Positions 9,747 through 22,191 of a stretch of 62,000 nt of DNA are shown here, piece by piece. Source of the DNA: Mesostigma viride (Eukaryota > Streptophyta > Mesostigmatophyceae > Mesostigmatales > Mesostigmataceae); NCBI GenBank assembly GCA_009746045.1, contig RPFO01000086.1, forward strand, positions 1,408,626-1,470,625, in the 5' to 3' direction. Made by a program: the position numbers and the translations under genes. Below the pieces are notes generated by a model that searched no databases, was not told the DNA's origin, and was given only the letters and a program-made list of their open reading frames with translations. How positions within the stretch are numbered: the stretch's first letter is position 1; each line of letters starts with the position of its first letter.

Positions 9747-10260
9747 GTTAATTAATTAATTAATTAAACTCGTGCTCCCGTTAAGGGGAGTCACGGAGCA
9801 CCGAAGTGCTTTTAATCCCTGTGTGTGCACCACAGGAGAAAGGGCAGAGACCCCCAGTCTCCTTCATGCCAAAGGCATGCCACAGCTGCAATCGGGCGCG
9901 CTAGCTAAACGGACACGCTAACTAACGATCCGGCAAACTGCGGGTGCAATAAGACCCATGTATAAGCGTAGCATAACAAGTATAGCGTGGGTAACGTCCT
10001 GGCTTCGATCAGATTACTTGCCCACGCTCCTTGTCATGATATGCTCACACGGGTCTTATTGCACCCACAGTATGCCGGATCGTTAGCGTGTCCGTTTAGC
10101 TAGCGCGCCCAAATGCAGCTGTGGCATGCCTTTGGCATGAAGGAGACTGGGGGTCTCTGCCCTTTCTCCTGTCTGTTGTGCACACACAGGGATTAAAAGC
10201 ACTTCGGTGCTCCGTGACTCCCCCGAACGGGAGCACGTGTTTTAATTAATTAATTAACTA
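9747..10260. repeat. 514-bp near-palindrome made of two R1 copies
   Basis: A second R1 copy (9747-9960) faces an inverted copy (10050-10260). The approximately 90-bp centre is also imperfectly self-complementary: GTATAAGCGTAGCATAAC near 9961 pairs with the reverse complement of the sequence around 10030-10050. The whole region could fold into a long hairpin. Its outer flank (GCGTGGGCAAGTAATCTGA, 10260-10278) recurs inverted at 27523-27541. Confidence 0.75.
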
Positions 10261-10532
10261 GCGTGGGCAAGTAATCTGAACATAGCCAGCCAGGACGTAG
10301 CATGCCAGATCTCCTTTGCGGCCGTTCCGAGCTTGGCACTGGATTCGTTGTCCACATCGTCGCGTCGCTGCCGCAACACGATGTTTTCTGGCATCCGCGG
10401 GCTTTTGGTTCCCGCCGCACATTTGAAAGTGCTGTCCTCCAGCTTTTTGTCTTTGCACCGTGTGCAGTTCTTGGACGTTTGGAATCATGGCATGGCTAAC
10501 GTGATGACTGACTAGCTACCTTTTCAGTGGTT

Positions 10533-10853
10533 TTCCATTTGCGGGTATTTCCTCGTAAATGGTGGGAGAGAGATCGCAGCAATGGTGCTCACCACTAGAC
10601 ACTCCCGGCCAGTTAGGCTCGAAACACACGCCCTGATCAAGCATGCTGTTTCCGGCCCCACCGTCTAGGTCATCTAGTCGCTCTACACGTAAGCCAGCCA
10701 TAATTTCAATGCACAAGGATACACATTTCCATCACCATTCATCTTCATCATCCTGAACGACTCGAACACGCGGACAAGATAACGGCAGGCTCGAGCTACC
10801 ATGGTCCGGATTCTCCCGATTTCTGGCCTGCGCTGGTTGTCTCCTTGATACAC
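10533..10853 (+). repeat. dispersed repeat R2, near-full copy
   Basis: About 88-95% identical by eye to 54825-55131. It ends with the core CTCGAGCTACCATGGTCCGG…CTGGCCTGCGCTGGTTGTCTCCTTGATA. Other copies are at 14636-14797, 24177-24206 (tail only), 31578-31680 (inverted), 37083-37235, 55207-55232 (tail only), 55269-55355 (inverted) and 55437-55500 (inverted, rearranged). The stretch 10261-10532 before it holds no recognised feature. Confidence 0.85.
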
Positions 10854-11119
10854 TACCGCCTCGTCTGCCATTCCAGAAGAGGACAGCTCGGATGAGGATT
10901 ACATCCCCATCTAGTGCTTAGTGGTTGGGGAATGATGCAGACGATATTTGTTTAAACTTTTGTGTAATTATTTTTTCTAATGAGATCAGCATAGTACACC
11001 GTGGCATGCCTTTGCGCATGACACGCAAGTACTTACTTACTGACTGACTGACTGACTTACTTACTTACTCTCAGATGACTACTCTAGTCATCACATCATT
11101 CCGAAAAGCCATTTTTGTC

Positions 11120-12290
11120 CCCTGAAAATTACCAGGAGATAGAATAATGGTCAGTTTGGCCTCAAATTTGGCACCAAGGTGCCTAATCAGATATCTTATG
11201 ATGCCATGTGGTCAAAAAAATTTTTGGGACTTGGCAGCATGGTAACATGGTGACATTTGCTAGCATAAAATACCGTATTTTCAGCACTTTCTGGCATGTA
11301 TGCATTTATAATGACATCAAATGAACTCAGTTGGGCCTGGAACTTTGCACATGCTCTAAATACATCCCATTCAGCATGTCCACAAAGTTTCAGGCTGGTT
11401 GGATGACAAAATGGTGACAGATGCTAGCATAAATACCCCCAAAATGCAGTTTTTCATGTTTTTCCAAGGTTTTCATCACACATATGCATATATAATGACA
11501 TCAAATGAACTCAGTTGGGCCTGGAACTTTGCACATGTTTTAAACACATCCCATGCAGTATGCCCACAAAGTTTCAGGCTTGTTGGATGACAAAATGGTG
11601 ACAGATGCTAGCATAAATAACCCCAAAATGCAAATTTTCATGGTTTTCCAAGGGTTTCATCACATGATGCACATATATAATGACACCAAATGAACTCAGT
11701 TGGGCCTGGAACTTTGCACGTGTTCTAAACACATCCCATGCAGCATGCCCACAAAGTTTCAGGCTGGTTGGATGACAAACTGGTGACAAATGCTAGCATA
11801 AATACCCCAAAGTGCAGTTTTTGATGGTTTTCAAAGGGTTTCAACACATTAGCGCATGTATGATGACACCAAACGAACTCAGTTGGAGCTGGAACTTTGC
11901 ATATCTTTTAAAAACATCCCAAATAGCATTCCTACAAAGTTTCAGACTGGTTGGATAACAAACTGGTGACAAATGCTGGCATAAATACTACTAGCATAAA
12001 ATGCAGTTTTTCATGGTTTTTTAAGGGTTCCAACACATGGGGGCATATATCAATGAACTCAGTCAAGCCTAGAACTTTGCACAGCTCATAAAAACATCTA
12101 TGTTAACTGCCCACAAGAAATTCAGACTGTTTGCATGACAAATAGGTGACAGATGCTAGCAAACATAGCACAAAAAAATGCAGTCACTAGTAATTGTTTT
12201 TCAAGGGTTTCATCACATAGTTGCATATGTCAATCATTCCAGTTTGGGATAACTAGTCAGGTTCCAAACAACACATCTACATTACATATT
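11120..12290. repeat. tandem satellite, ~184-bp unit
   Basis: Unit anchor AATGACATCAAATGAACTC starts at 11310, 11494, 11679 and, diverged, 11862 and about 12050 (periods 184, 185, 183). Each unit also has CACAAAGTTTCAGGCTGGTT and GATGCTAGCATAAATA. The flanking units are more diverged, as expected when homogenisation acts on the array centre. Short ORFs inside are not conserved between units. Confidence 0.9.
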
Positions 12291-12407
12291 ATGTGACATT
12301 GCAGGAACGCAAACTTCGGGGCACACGCCCATGATACAACGTCAACATGTACATCAATAACACACATGTAACTTAGCTAATCATCATCATAAAAAGCACA
12401 CCTTCCC

Positions 12408-12933
12408 AACCCACCCACCCACCCACCCACCCACCCACCCACCCACCACCCACCCACCCACCCACCCACCACCCACCCACCACCACCCACCCACCCACCC
12501 ACCCACCCACCCACCCACCCACCCACCACCCACCCACCCACCCACCCACCCACCCACCCACCCACCCACCACCCACCCACCCACCCACCCACCCACCCAC
12601 CCACCCACCACCCACCCACCCACCCACCCACCCACCCACCCACCCACCCACCCACCCACCCACCCACCCACCCACCCACCCACCCACCCACCCACCCACC
12701 CACCCACCCACCCACCCACCCACCCACCCACCCACCCACCCACCACCCACCACCCACCCACCCACCCACCCACCCACCCACCCACCCACCCACCCACCCA
12801 CCCACCCACCCACCCACCCACCCACCCACCCACCCACCCACCCACCCACCCACCCACCCACCCACCCACCCACCCACCCACCCACCCACCCACCCACACA
12901 CCCACCCACACACACACCCACACACACACACAC

Positions 12934-12967
<34 letters not shown>
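12408..12967. repeat. (CCCA)n array followed by (CA)n
   Basis: About 490 bp of CCCA units (12408-12897) with occasional CCA slips, merging into (CA)n with a few CG substitutions to 12967. Long ORFs across it (repeating Gly-Gly-Trp-Val on the minus strand) are artefacts of a 4-bp unit open in all frames. Confidence 0.97.
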
Positions 12968-12971
<4 letters not shown>

Positions 12972-12993
12972 GTCATGCCCTTGCACGCACGCA

Positions 12994-13590
12994 GTCCCTC
13001 CCTCCCTCCCTCCCTCCCTCCCTCCCTCCCTCCCTCCCTCCCTCCCTCCCTCCCTCCCTCCCTCCCTCCCTCCCTCCCTCCCTCCCTCCCTCCCTCCCTC
13101 CCTCCCTCCCTCCCTCCCTCCCTCCCTCCCTCCCTCCCTCCCTCCCTCCCTCCCTCCCTCCCTCCCTCCCTCCCTCCCCCTCCCTCCCTCCCTCCCTCCC
13201 TCCTCCCTCCCTCCCTCCCTCCCTCCCTCCCTCCCTCCCTCCCTCCCTCCCTCCTCCCTCCCTCCCTCCCTCCTCCTCCCTCCCTCCCTCCCTCCCTCCC
13301 TCCCTCCCTCCCCCTCCTCCTCCCTCCCTCCCTCCCTCCCTCCCTCCCTCCCTCCCTCCCTCCCTCCCTCCTCCCTCCCTCCCTCCCTCCCTCCTCCTCC
13401 CTCCCTCCCTCCCTCCCTCCCTCCCTCCCTCCCTCCCTCCCTCCCTCCCTCCCTCCCTCCCTCCCTCCCTCCCTCCCTCCCTCCCTCCCCTCCCTCCCTC
13501 CCTCCCTCCCTCCCTCCCTCCCTCCCTCCCTCCCTCCCTCCCTCCCTCCCTCCCTCCCTCCCTCCCGCCCTCCCTCCCTCCTTCCCTCCC
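12994..13590. repeat. (CCCT)n array
   Basis: About 600 bp of CCCT units, interrupted by short CCT or CCCCT slips, 26 bp after the (CA)n tract. It ends in CCGC/CCTT variants and CATT units to about 13655. The stretch 13656-14635 holds no convincing gene; CGCCTCCGGTGG at 13661-13672 matches 41171-41182. Confidence 0.97.
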
Positions 13591-14635
13591 TCTCTCCCGC
13601 CCGCCCGCCATCATTCATATATCCGTTCATTCATGCATGCATCCGCTCATTCATTAACACGCCTCCGGTGGAAAAGTCACGGGGTCACAAGTATGAAACA
13701 GGCACCGGAATAGGGAGAAGGAGCCGCCTCCTCGACTTGCCGCCCGGCGATGGAGGCGATGGGCCCAGGGGAGAAACGGTGCGCTTTGTCTCGTACGCCG
13801 GGGTGCCCCGGCCACGTGCGGGCACTGGTGCGTGTTATTTTGCCCGCCCGCCCCAGTCCTTCTCGGAATGCCTCCGCAGGCCATGGCGTCGTGGTAAGAG
13901 CTCTTTTCGCCCGTCGCTGGACGCTTAAAGCACTATAATACGCCAGATAATGACTAAAAAATAGCGGGTTACGACGTTGTAAACCAGTAGCCATTGGATT
14001 TCCCGCACCCCTGGCACACCAAAGACGTCGGCAGCGAGCCCCGCCCGCATCTTATTCACCGGACAATGTTACATTCCACCCAAGACAAGTCATATATCTG
14101 CAAGAAACGACGCAAAAGCGATGCAATCCACGACATGCATGTTTGCCCCAGTCAGCGCTCCTATAAATCTGACTTTTACGCGAAAATTGTGTGCAACGTG
14201 GAAACGCAAAAATAAGGAAATTCCTGTGCTGGGTTTCTTCGAAATGATGTTATGAATCGTTAGAAAGTGTGGGGATACATTGCAAGCGTCTTTATCTGCT
14301 CTATTGGTTAAACCTTGAAGACGCACGGGTCAGTGCGCTCGAGCCGTGAGAAACTCGCCAGCTGCGTGTTTCCCCTCGTGGCCAATGAATAAATAACAGT
14401 TTGCCGACTTTTTTTTGGCAGAATAAACTTCCCTACGTCAATGGCGATCGAACAAGCGAAATCCGGTCCAAAATGGCTTCGTAATCCGTGCACAATAAAT
14501 TTTCACGCTACCATAGCCTTCGCACTGCAATTTGCACTCAACATCTCCCGCGCGCACCGAATTTCGTCAAATTTCCCCCGGAATTTTCGCGCACAACTTT
14601 GGCGCGGCGTCGGATTGATGTGATTACACGGCGTT

Positions 14636-14797
14636 GGATCGTATGCCATGCACAAGGCTACACATTTCCATCTCCATTCATATTCATAATCCTGAACGAC
14701 TCGAAAACGCGGACAAGATAACGGCAGGCTCGAGCTTCCATGGTCCGGATTCTCCCGATTTCTGGCCTGCACTGGTTGTCTCCTTGATATGCCATGC
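14636..14797 (+). repeat. dispersed repeat R2, 5'-truncated copy
   Basis: The 3' half of R2 (CACATTTCCATC…CTCGAGCTTCCATGG…CTGGTTGTCTCCTTGATA). 5' truncation is the usual signature of reverse-transcribed insertions. The stretch 14798-15862 contains a C14-type tract (15070-15083) and no recognised gene; it includes the 3' flank of CAO. Confidence 0.8.
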
Positions 14798-15862
14798 GTC
14801 CATGGGAATAGTTGCCTCACTTAGTATGCACTACCTCTTTTAGCTGTTGTTCTACACAGTTTGGGGGAAGGGACAATAACTGATGACACGTATACAGAAG
14901 TGTGATTGAGCCGTACGTTAGAACTTCTTAAATGAATTGTATTACTACATAGAGGCATGAGTTTACAGGGCAAAAGTACTGCCAACAATACCTTTTTCGA
15001 AATTCTCCTGCCATAGCAACAGCTTGGCAGGTCTGGCTCACATGCTACATTGGGGGCAGCACAGTTCAGCCCCCCCCCCCCCCTTGGTTGCACATGTCCA
15101 CGTCAAGCAATGGCACACATTCGAGGCCTAGAGTATCGCGATATGTTATACTTGGCAGATATCCCGCTGGCATCAGATCCAGGTATACACATGGCGTGTC
15201 TCCCAGGTGCAATGGAGCCATGTTCTTATTTCCCGCTGTTTGTACAGTAAACCTGATGCAGGGTCCGCATGATCTCAGGCCTACGCTGGTTGTGTCGTCC
15301 ATGAACTTTGGGGCGGGCGCGGATGTAAGGTACCCCTTGATTCCTCCGGTCCACGTTTCCACCCTCGACCCACTACCGGGGGGTCTGGTGAAAGAGCCTT
15401 GTGCGAAGCAAACCGGCGGGTGCTGGCACACAGCGCTCATCTTATCTGAGAGCTGAGCCTCAAGCTGCTATGGGGCTCCCTTCGGGGCCACAACACAATC
15501 AATATCCCCGGGCCAGCCCTGGTGGGTGGTTGCCATGGCAGCACTTCAGGAGTTACCAACATGAGCACCCTGCCCCGATCTACCGTGCCACTTAAACGCA
15601 CGGTGCCAGAAGTCAGGCCCTGCGTCAAGAAGCAGCAGCTGTTGCAGCACAAGCCACAGGCTCCCACGTCCCGCTCGCAGGCCCTTAGTGCAGTTCCAGG
15701 CCTGGGTCTGGGCCCCTGTCACAGGCGCCCGCCCCTTGCCGCCCCCTCTCGCGCTTCCACCACTGCCAGTGACCAGCACTCATGAAAGTGGCTAGCTCCC
15801 AGGGCCCCCCACCTCCCTCTGCAGCGGTTCCCACACCTCCCCCCCAGAGCCCTCGGCCCCCC

Positions 15863-16093
15863 TCAGCGCTCCTGCCCACCGATGAAGCGGCTGCGCTCGT
15901 TGCGCTCGACCGCGCGGCGCCAGCTGCGGTACCGTACGCCCAGCTTGTCGTAGGCGACTGGGTTGAACCAGATGTCAGCGCCGCGCATCATGCGGTCCTG
16001 TTGCCCCTCCACCAGCCGCAAGTCTTCACCAAGCACTTGCGTGGCCATGCCGCTCCATACCTGTGACCGCGTGTGAGCAACCAGGACCAGGCA

Positions 16094-16125
<32 letters not shown>

Positions 16126-18380
16126 GGGACAAGGCACAAGAAGAGCCGGAGCAGGTTTAGACATCCGGTTGCGTGGAGAGGCCTTCTAAGGTTAGGCCTT
16201 GTTCGCAAATCCACTTATGCACGATGATCCACGAATTCGCCCGTCCATTCGTAAAATGCAGTGCGTTAAACTGTGCAGGTGCAGCCTGTGCTTGAGAAAT
16301 ATAGCATAACCTTAAGACATGAGCACGCCCTACGACCAACCACGCGAGGGTCCGAAAACGTCGCCCACACATTGAGAAAAATAAACACACGCTTGCCAGA
16401 CCCTGGTCATGCACTGCACGTGCATGTTATGACGGATGCCCTCGTAGCACAAACGGCCCGTTCCACAGAGTGTGCGTGGTGGTAGCGTGCGCGACATCGT
16501 GCGCGCAGTGTGACATGACAAAAGATGCGACGTACACCAGGGGGATGTAACAACTACACACGCACGCACGCACGCATGCACGCACGCACGCACGCATACA
16601 CGCGCACACGCGCACGCGCACGCGCACGCGCGCACACGCGCACACGCGCACACGCGCACACGCGCACACGCGCACACGCGCACACGCGCACACGCGCACA
16701 CGCGCACACGCGCACACGCGCACACGCGCACACGCGCACACGCGCACACGCGCACACGCGCACACGCGCACACGCGCACACGCGCACACGCGCACACGCG
16801 CACACGCGCACACGCGCACACGCGCACACGCGCACACGCGCACTTCACTTCACTTCACTTCACTTCACTTCACTTCACTCACGCATGCACACACCCACGC
16901 ACAGACGCAAACACAAGCACACACCTTGTTGATGCCTGGCACATATTTGACCCAGTGTGCAAAATCGAGGCACATCCGGTAGAGGATGCGCGTGCGGCCC
17001 TCGCCCGCGGGCATGCACACATGCATCTGGTGCAGGTGCTGCTTGCACTCGCCACTGAACTTCCCGGCCTCCAGCTGCCCCGGCTTGGCCAGCCCAATCT
17101 CACTGATCGTCATGCACGGCGGCTCAAACTTCATCGAGATGGGGTACGGCTCCCAGTGACCCGCTAGCGACTGCGCGGCCACCTTGAAGTTGACCATCTC
17201 CGGGACCGACCAGCCCTTGGCAAACGTCTCGGTGTGCGTGAAGGGGGCGTGCGCCAGATCCAGCAGGTTCTCGATCATCAGACCATGCTCGATGGGCACC
17301 TCGAGCACGATCTCGGCGTGGACCGTGTAGTTGGAGGGGGGGAGGAAGGAGGGGAGGTGCTCGGGGGGGGTCTGCGTCCCTGGGTAGACCCAGATCATCC
17401 CGTCGTGCTCGCGCACCGGAAGCGTGGACACGCGCACTTGGCTGCGCAGCCGCGTCTGCGGCATCTTGGTGCACTTGCCGTCCGCATCGTATTGCCAGCC
17501 TGCAGCAGCGCAAAGACGAGGGGGAACAAAAAATGGGAGGAGATGCGCGTGGTGGCTGGGTGGTAAGTTAGATGAGAATAGGCAACAAGACAGTTGGGGG
17601 CATTATGGAATAGGGAAGAAACACAACCACGGGGGGGGGGGGGGGCTCGAGGTAGCATTGCGCAGGATGCACGCGCGCCCATGAATGGCAACAAGGGGTT
17701 GGGAAATGCTGAAGGCAAGTGAAAAATAATGTAAACCATAGTGTCAGGAACGCCCCAGCAGGAGAACGTGGCCATGAAACCGGAGCTGAAATGGCCACCA
17801 CATCGGCAACAAAGATTGCAACCGTTTCTACACTGCTGGCACCCAAATCTCTCTGTCACCTCATCTGTCCACAGCAGCCAAGTATTCTCACTACCTGCTT
17901 CCCTGACATGGAAAAGGGATGGGTGCTGCCTATCCCAACCTGCCCGACGCCCATTCTGTTACATCGCCGATTACCCCCCGACCAAGCCAGCGCGAATCCT
18001 GCAACTGCTGGTGCTGGCTGAACAGCCACCATGGCGCACCAGTACCCCCACCATATCATTTCCTCATCGATACTGCTGGCTGATGACCGCTACGATTAAG
18101 TGGTGGGTGGCCACATCGTCAGTGACCACGAGGCCGTGATGACACCAGTTTTTCTGGCTCAACAGTAGGTGACAGCAGTGTTGTGGCTACGTATGATGCT
18201 GTTGAGCACACCCAGGGATTTGTAACATGTCAACAAAAACGTAAGTAACCACACTACTAAATTAGCGCCAGCCAGGTCCACGCCTGAGGGCATTATAACC
18301 AACACAAAAGCAGGATGATAACATCCCCACGCACCGATCGGTGAGCCCCACCCACCCAACCATTCGATCGTCGCCCCCCC

Positions 18381-18436
<56 letters not shown>

Positions 18437-20702
18437 ACCCCACACCCCACAACCTCAACCGCAGACCCACACCCCACAACCGCCCCACTACCTTAACCAG
18501 CCTCAATGCTGCGCATGTCCTGGTTTGCCCACACGCACTATGGAAATTTTCCCTCCCATCCCCCCACGCCCTGGTTTGCCCACCCACCATGATAAGGGCA
18601 TGTCGCGTGCCCATTCTCGACGCTGCCCAGCGACAACGGGCACGCGCGGTGGGCGCACTCATCCCGCAGGCACGCCACGCGGCCGTCTTCGTCTCGGAAC
18701 AGCACCCACGGTTCCCCAAAGCACTCAAAGGGCACCATCGTCTTGCGGTCAACCCCGGACATGAACGCGACCGGGTACCAAAACTCCTTGAGCGAGGGGG
18801 AGAGCTCCATCGGGTTGGGCTTGTCCTTCACACCAGGGGCCGCAGCGTCCACAGTTGCCGAGGCCTCGGTGACCGCAGTGGCGGAGGAAGGGGTGGTGGC
18901 GGGCGCCAGCACGGCGGCGTTCTGCAGCTGGTTCATGACCTCCTCCATGCGGCGCATCTGGACGAGGGTGTCGCGCACCTGGATCTCAGATCGGTGCACC
19001 TTGAGGTGAGCCTCCTGGAGCTCCTTCTGGAGGGACACGAGGCGCTCCACCGAGGACTGCACGCTGCGCTGCTCACGCTTGGCGGGGTTGAGCGACTCCA
19101 CCACCTGGGGGGGGAGAGGGGGCACGGTTGATTGGTTGGTTGGTTGGTTGTCGGGGTGGGGTGGGGTGGGGGGGCGGGGTTTGTTGATGGGTGGCAATGG
19201 GTGGCAGTGGGTGTCGTGGGTGGTGGACAGGTGGTTCGGGGACAAGGGTGGTTGATTGGCTGGATGGTTGACTTCGTTGGTTGGGGCGGGGCAGTGGGCG
19301 ATGGGCGGTTGGCGTGGGATTGCGTGGAGGTGCCATAGGGAAGGGCTGCACAGGAGTAGGGAGGGGCTAATGGGCAGGGGTGGGGGGTTGCGGATACCAG
19401 GGGTTGGGTGTGTAGGAGCGGGGTGGCAGCGGCGTGATGCCTGGAATGACACCTGGGGGTAGAGCGACAATAAATACATCCATGAGCCAACCATGGCAGG
19501 CCATAAAATTATAATCTTAAATGAATTACAGTATTAGTAATGGTTGCAAACGATGGCATATAACAGCCACCGCACGTTCCAGGCATAACACAATAGGAAG
19601 GCACTGTACGAACGATGGGATGAATTGCTAACCCATTTTCAAATATGCCATGCATGGTTAGGCGTGAGTCAATGTGACCCGTGCGTGAGCCTATCCAACA
19701 ACAACCGGGCCCTACAGCATTCGCTCCTTGTCCATCCACGCAATGCATGCCTCCTCTTGCATCTCCTGCCTGCCCATTCGCGCCACCGCACACAAGCTTA
19801 TCAGGCTTTCCTCTTGTGCCTCATGTGCGCCCACCCGATGACCCCAACCGTGCCTCCCAAACTCGAGTTGGCCAACACAAGCAGTGGAAAAGAAGAGGCT
19901 ATTCCAAGGACTGCACCATGCCATCCATGTACAACGCAGTCATCCAACTACTGTTCTCTTGAGGGGAGACAGAATTGTACAGGTGGCCCGCCCAGCCTGC
20001 CAAATTAATCTCGTGGCACCTGATCCATGGAGAAACATGCATATTTGTGGGATTTTTTTCATCCTAGGAATGTTAAAAAATGAATCCCCAATGCAATGCA
20101 GTTCTGTAACGATAACTGAAGAGTCCGGCAGTACAAGAATGACGCAGGGCTAAGGTCTAGAAGTGGCATGTGGCACAAAGGTCCGTGTAAAGATGCGAGC
20201 CAGACGAACCGACGCACGGCTTGCATGACCCTACAGAATGTGATCTATCCATATCTGCTTACGGTAATACGCGTCGTAAGCTATAAAGTGAACATCAATT
20301 ATTAAATAAACTATTTTATGTGACAAGGTACGAACATACCTTCCCATGTAGATCCACCACCCTCTGAGTATCCTCCTCTGCCCGCCGCAATAGCATATTC
20401 ATAGCATTAGCGACGGCAATCTCATCAGGGCTTTTCTCCTCGCTTTCGCCCTCCCGAATAGCCGAGCATGATACCTCGCCCCGCCTGCACCATTCCCCAC
20501 TGCCTAGAGACACCACAAGCGGACTCTTCAACCCATTTAGGTGCTTCTTCACGCTTCCTCCCAGCCATTGGGTAGCTACTGCTGATTTCGGAATGGAGCG
20601 TCGGGCCTTAGATATGCTATTTCTTATCGGAGTCTGCACAGAATAGCTATTTGATGCGCACAATTCCACAGCAGAAGCTAACAAGCTCGTAGTGCTCGCC
20701 AT
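15863..20702 (-). CDS. CAO: chlorophyllide a oxygenase, chloroplast
   Basis: Four exons: 20702-20340, 19104-18588, 17499-16925, 16060-15863. All introns are GT-AG, and phases (0, 1, 0) join into 550 residues. The enzyme oxygenates chlorophyllide a to chlorophyllide b in plastid membranes, using reduced ferredoxin. Visible parts: a Ser/Arg-rich N-terminus fitting a transit peptide (about 1-45); a coiled-coil linker (about 125-190); the Rieske [2Fe-2S] ligands Cys271, His273, Cys290, His293 (the CPYHGW codons span intron 2); and the non-haem iron motif Asp253-x2-His256-x4-His261 inside ENLLDLAHAPFTH. The C-terminus has QVLGEDLRLVEGQQDRM, as expected for the family. Length is close to plant CAO. 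The N-terminal domain of the family controls protein stability in response to chlorophyll b, so the long first region may do so here. No frameshift seen. Confidence 0.97.
16556..16880. repeat. (CGCACA)n array and (ACTTC)n tract in CAO intron 3
   Basis: About 290 bp of alternating purine-pyrimidine CGCACA units (16556-16842), preceded by ACGC units, then seven TTCAC/ACTTC units to 16880. The final ACTTC block ends about 40 bp from the exon 3 donor at 16924. Alternating purine-pyrimidine DNA of this kind can adopt Z-form. Confidence 0.95.
18384..18436. repeat. (CA)n in CAO intron 2
   Basis: A pure CA dinucleotide run of about 26 units between exons 2 and 3 of CAO. Confidence 0.95.
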
Positions 20703-21613
20703 GTAAAAAATGTGAGTAGCGGATGAATGATTGAGCGCGGTTTGATGGAGGTTGCGGTTGAGTGGAGTTACTGTCGGGCTCTACGAGCACCCAGCCATGG
20801 CCATGGAGCTATGCTTCCACCCGATGTGGTCTGTGTGTCTTCCCGTGAAACCCGAGTAACGATGCCACTGTGACGCAGACCTGACCTGGGCGGATTACGG
20901 GGAGTTTTCACCGTGGATCATGAGCTGGTGGTTTCGGAGCCAATCACAGGCAGGGCCGTAGTATTCCAACAACAGAGGAAGTGCCACATGGTCGCTATTG
21001 CTGGCCTCTGCGTTTACCCGGACTTTCCTGACCAGGAAAGATTTTTCATTGAACTTAAGACTAGTGGGCTGCCAGCGCTCGCATTGTTAGCGGTGATTAA
21101 TGCATTACGTCCAACGTGGCGCATCATGACGAATGGGTAGGGGTAAGATACGTCAGGAGGCATGTTCACGCTCACTATCTACCTACCAGAGAGAATCGGA
21201 TATCCAAGCAGAATGCCTGACCCTTACCTGCATGCATCCCAGCGCCGCGCCTTGGAAGCATCTTTGCCAGCTTTCGATTTCCAACCGTTAGTTCAGGGAG
21301 GCTTGCGGTGAAAAAGGGTTCTGAACAGACTACGAACGGCTGTGCAGCTAATAAAAATTAGAGGAAAAGCGAGCTGCCGAGCTCTGCCGAGTGCCGAGAT
21401 ATGATCATGACCAATACCTGGATATTCAGGGGATATTATTGAGGAAACCTAAAATCACTCTCAGCTTGGCTGCATCGGCCACTGGCCTGTGACCAGCTTC
21501 GAGGCAGACCGGCATCAAAACTGAAAGAGTTGACGACTTTTTTTTTGTTGTATTCACCTTTGCCCGGACTTACAGACTTTTTTTTTGCAAACTTATAGCC
21601 CGAGGCGGGGCCC
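20703..21613. other. CAO upstream region, no gene seen
   Basis: Holds the CAO promoter by position. A 75-codon ORF at 20913-21140 (+) has no recognisable feature, and I do not call it. No TATA box or other element can be assigned with confidence. Confidence 0.5.
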
Positions 21614-22191
21614 GAGATTAATTAAGAGGTACCTTGAAATTAAATAAGAGACATGCCTCTATCCAAATATATTTTAGGACGCGAGTTTCGATTGGCGTTA
21701 ACCTGTAGTATTGGACGGCAAGCCGACAACATGTCAAGCCGTTTAATTCCTTTCGACTTTTACATTTTCTCGTGGTTGTCAAAAAAGGATCATTTTTATA
21801 CCCGACTTCTCCGTTAAATCTCATCGACCGGGTTTCGAAACAACCCACGAACGCCGTAGATGCAGATCCAACGGAGTAAACAACGTCACGACCGACGCGG
21901 CGCCAAATAGGTAGTCGCCTAGGTTCCTAGCTTTTCTGCGAGCCATTTTCGTGCCGCGTCGTGTACCCGTGAGATGTACCCGTGAGATGTACCCGTGAGA
22001 TGCAAAATCCGCTTGCCAGACCGGGATTCCGGGAACTCCGTCCAATACCGTCGTGCAGTACCACCAGTGCACTACCAATCTATCAATCGTACAATACTAC
22101 GACTTAACGCCAACAGAAACTCGCCTCCAAAACTATATATTCATAGATGCACGCCTCTTATTTAATTTCAAGGTACCTCTTATTTAATCTC
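21614..22191. mobile_element. 578-bp element with ~100-bp terminal inverted repeats
   Basis: The left end GAGATTAATTAAGAGGTACC and the right end, read in reverse complement (GAGATTAAATAAGAGGTACC), continue as inverted copies for about 100 bp (through GGCGAGTTTC…TTGGCGTTAA). A second direct copy of AAATTAAATAAGAG lies inside each arm. The centre has three GAGATGTACCCGT-like units (about 21965-22005). GC-rich flanks also look weakly inverted, and no clean target duplication is visible, so ends and superfamily are uncertain. It has no transposase, so it is MITE-like. Confidence 0.7.

Noticed and set aside
12377-13928. Long Gly-Trp-Val and Gly-Arg-Glu / Pro-Ser-Leu repeat ORFs
   Set aside because: Products of the (CCCA)n and (CCCT)n arrays; open on both strands, with no flanking coding signal.
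18159-18752. 197-codon minus-strand ORF overlapping CAO exon 2 and intron 2
   Set aside because: Different frame from the Rieske exon; it reads through the (CA)n tract and lacks homology.
20913-21140. 75-codon ORF upstream of CAO
   Set aside because: Short, no recognised motif, no conserved neighbour; chance ORF is likely.
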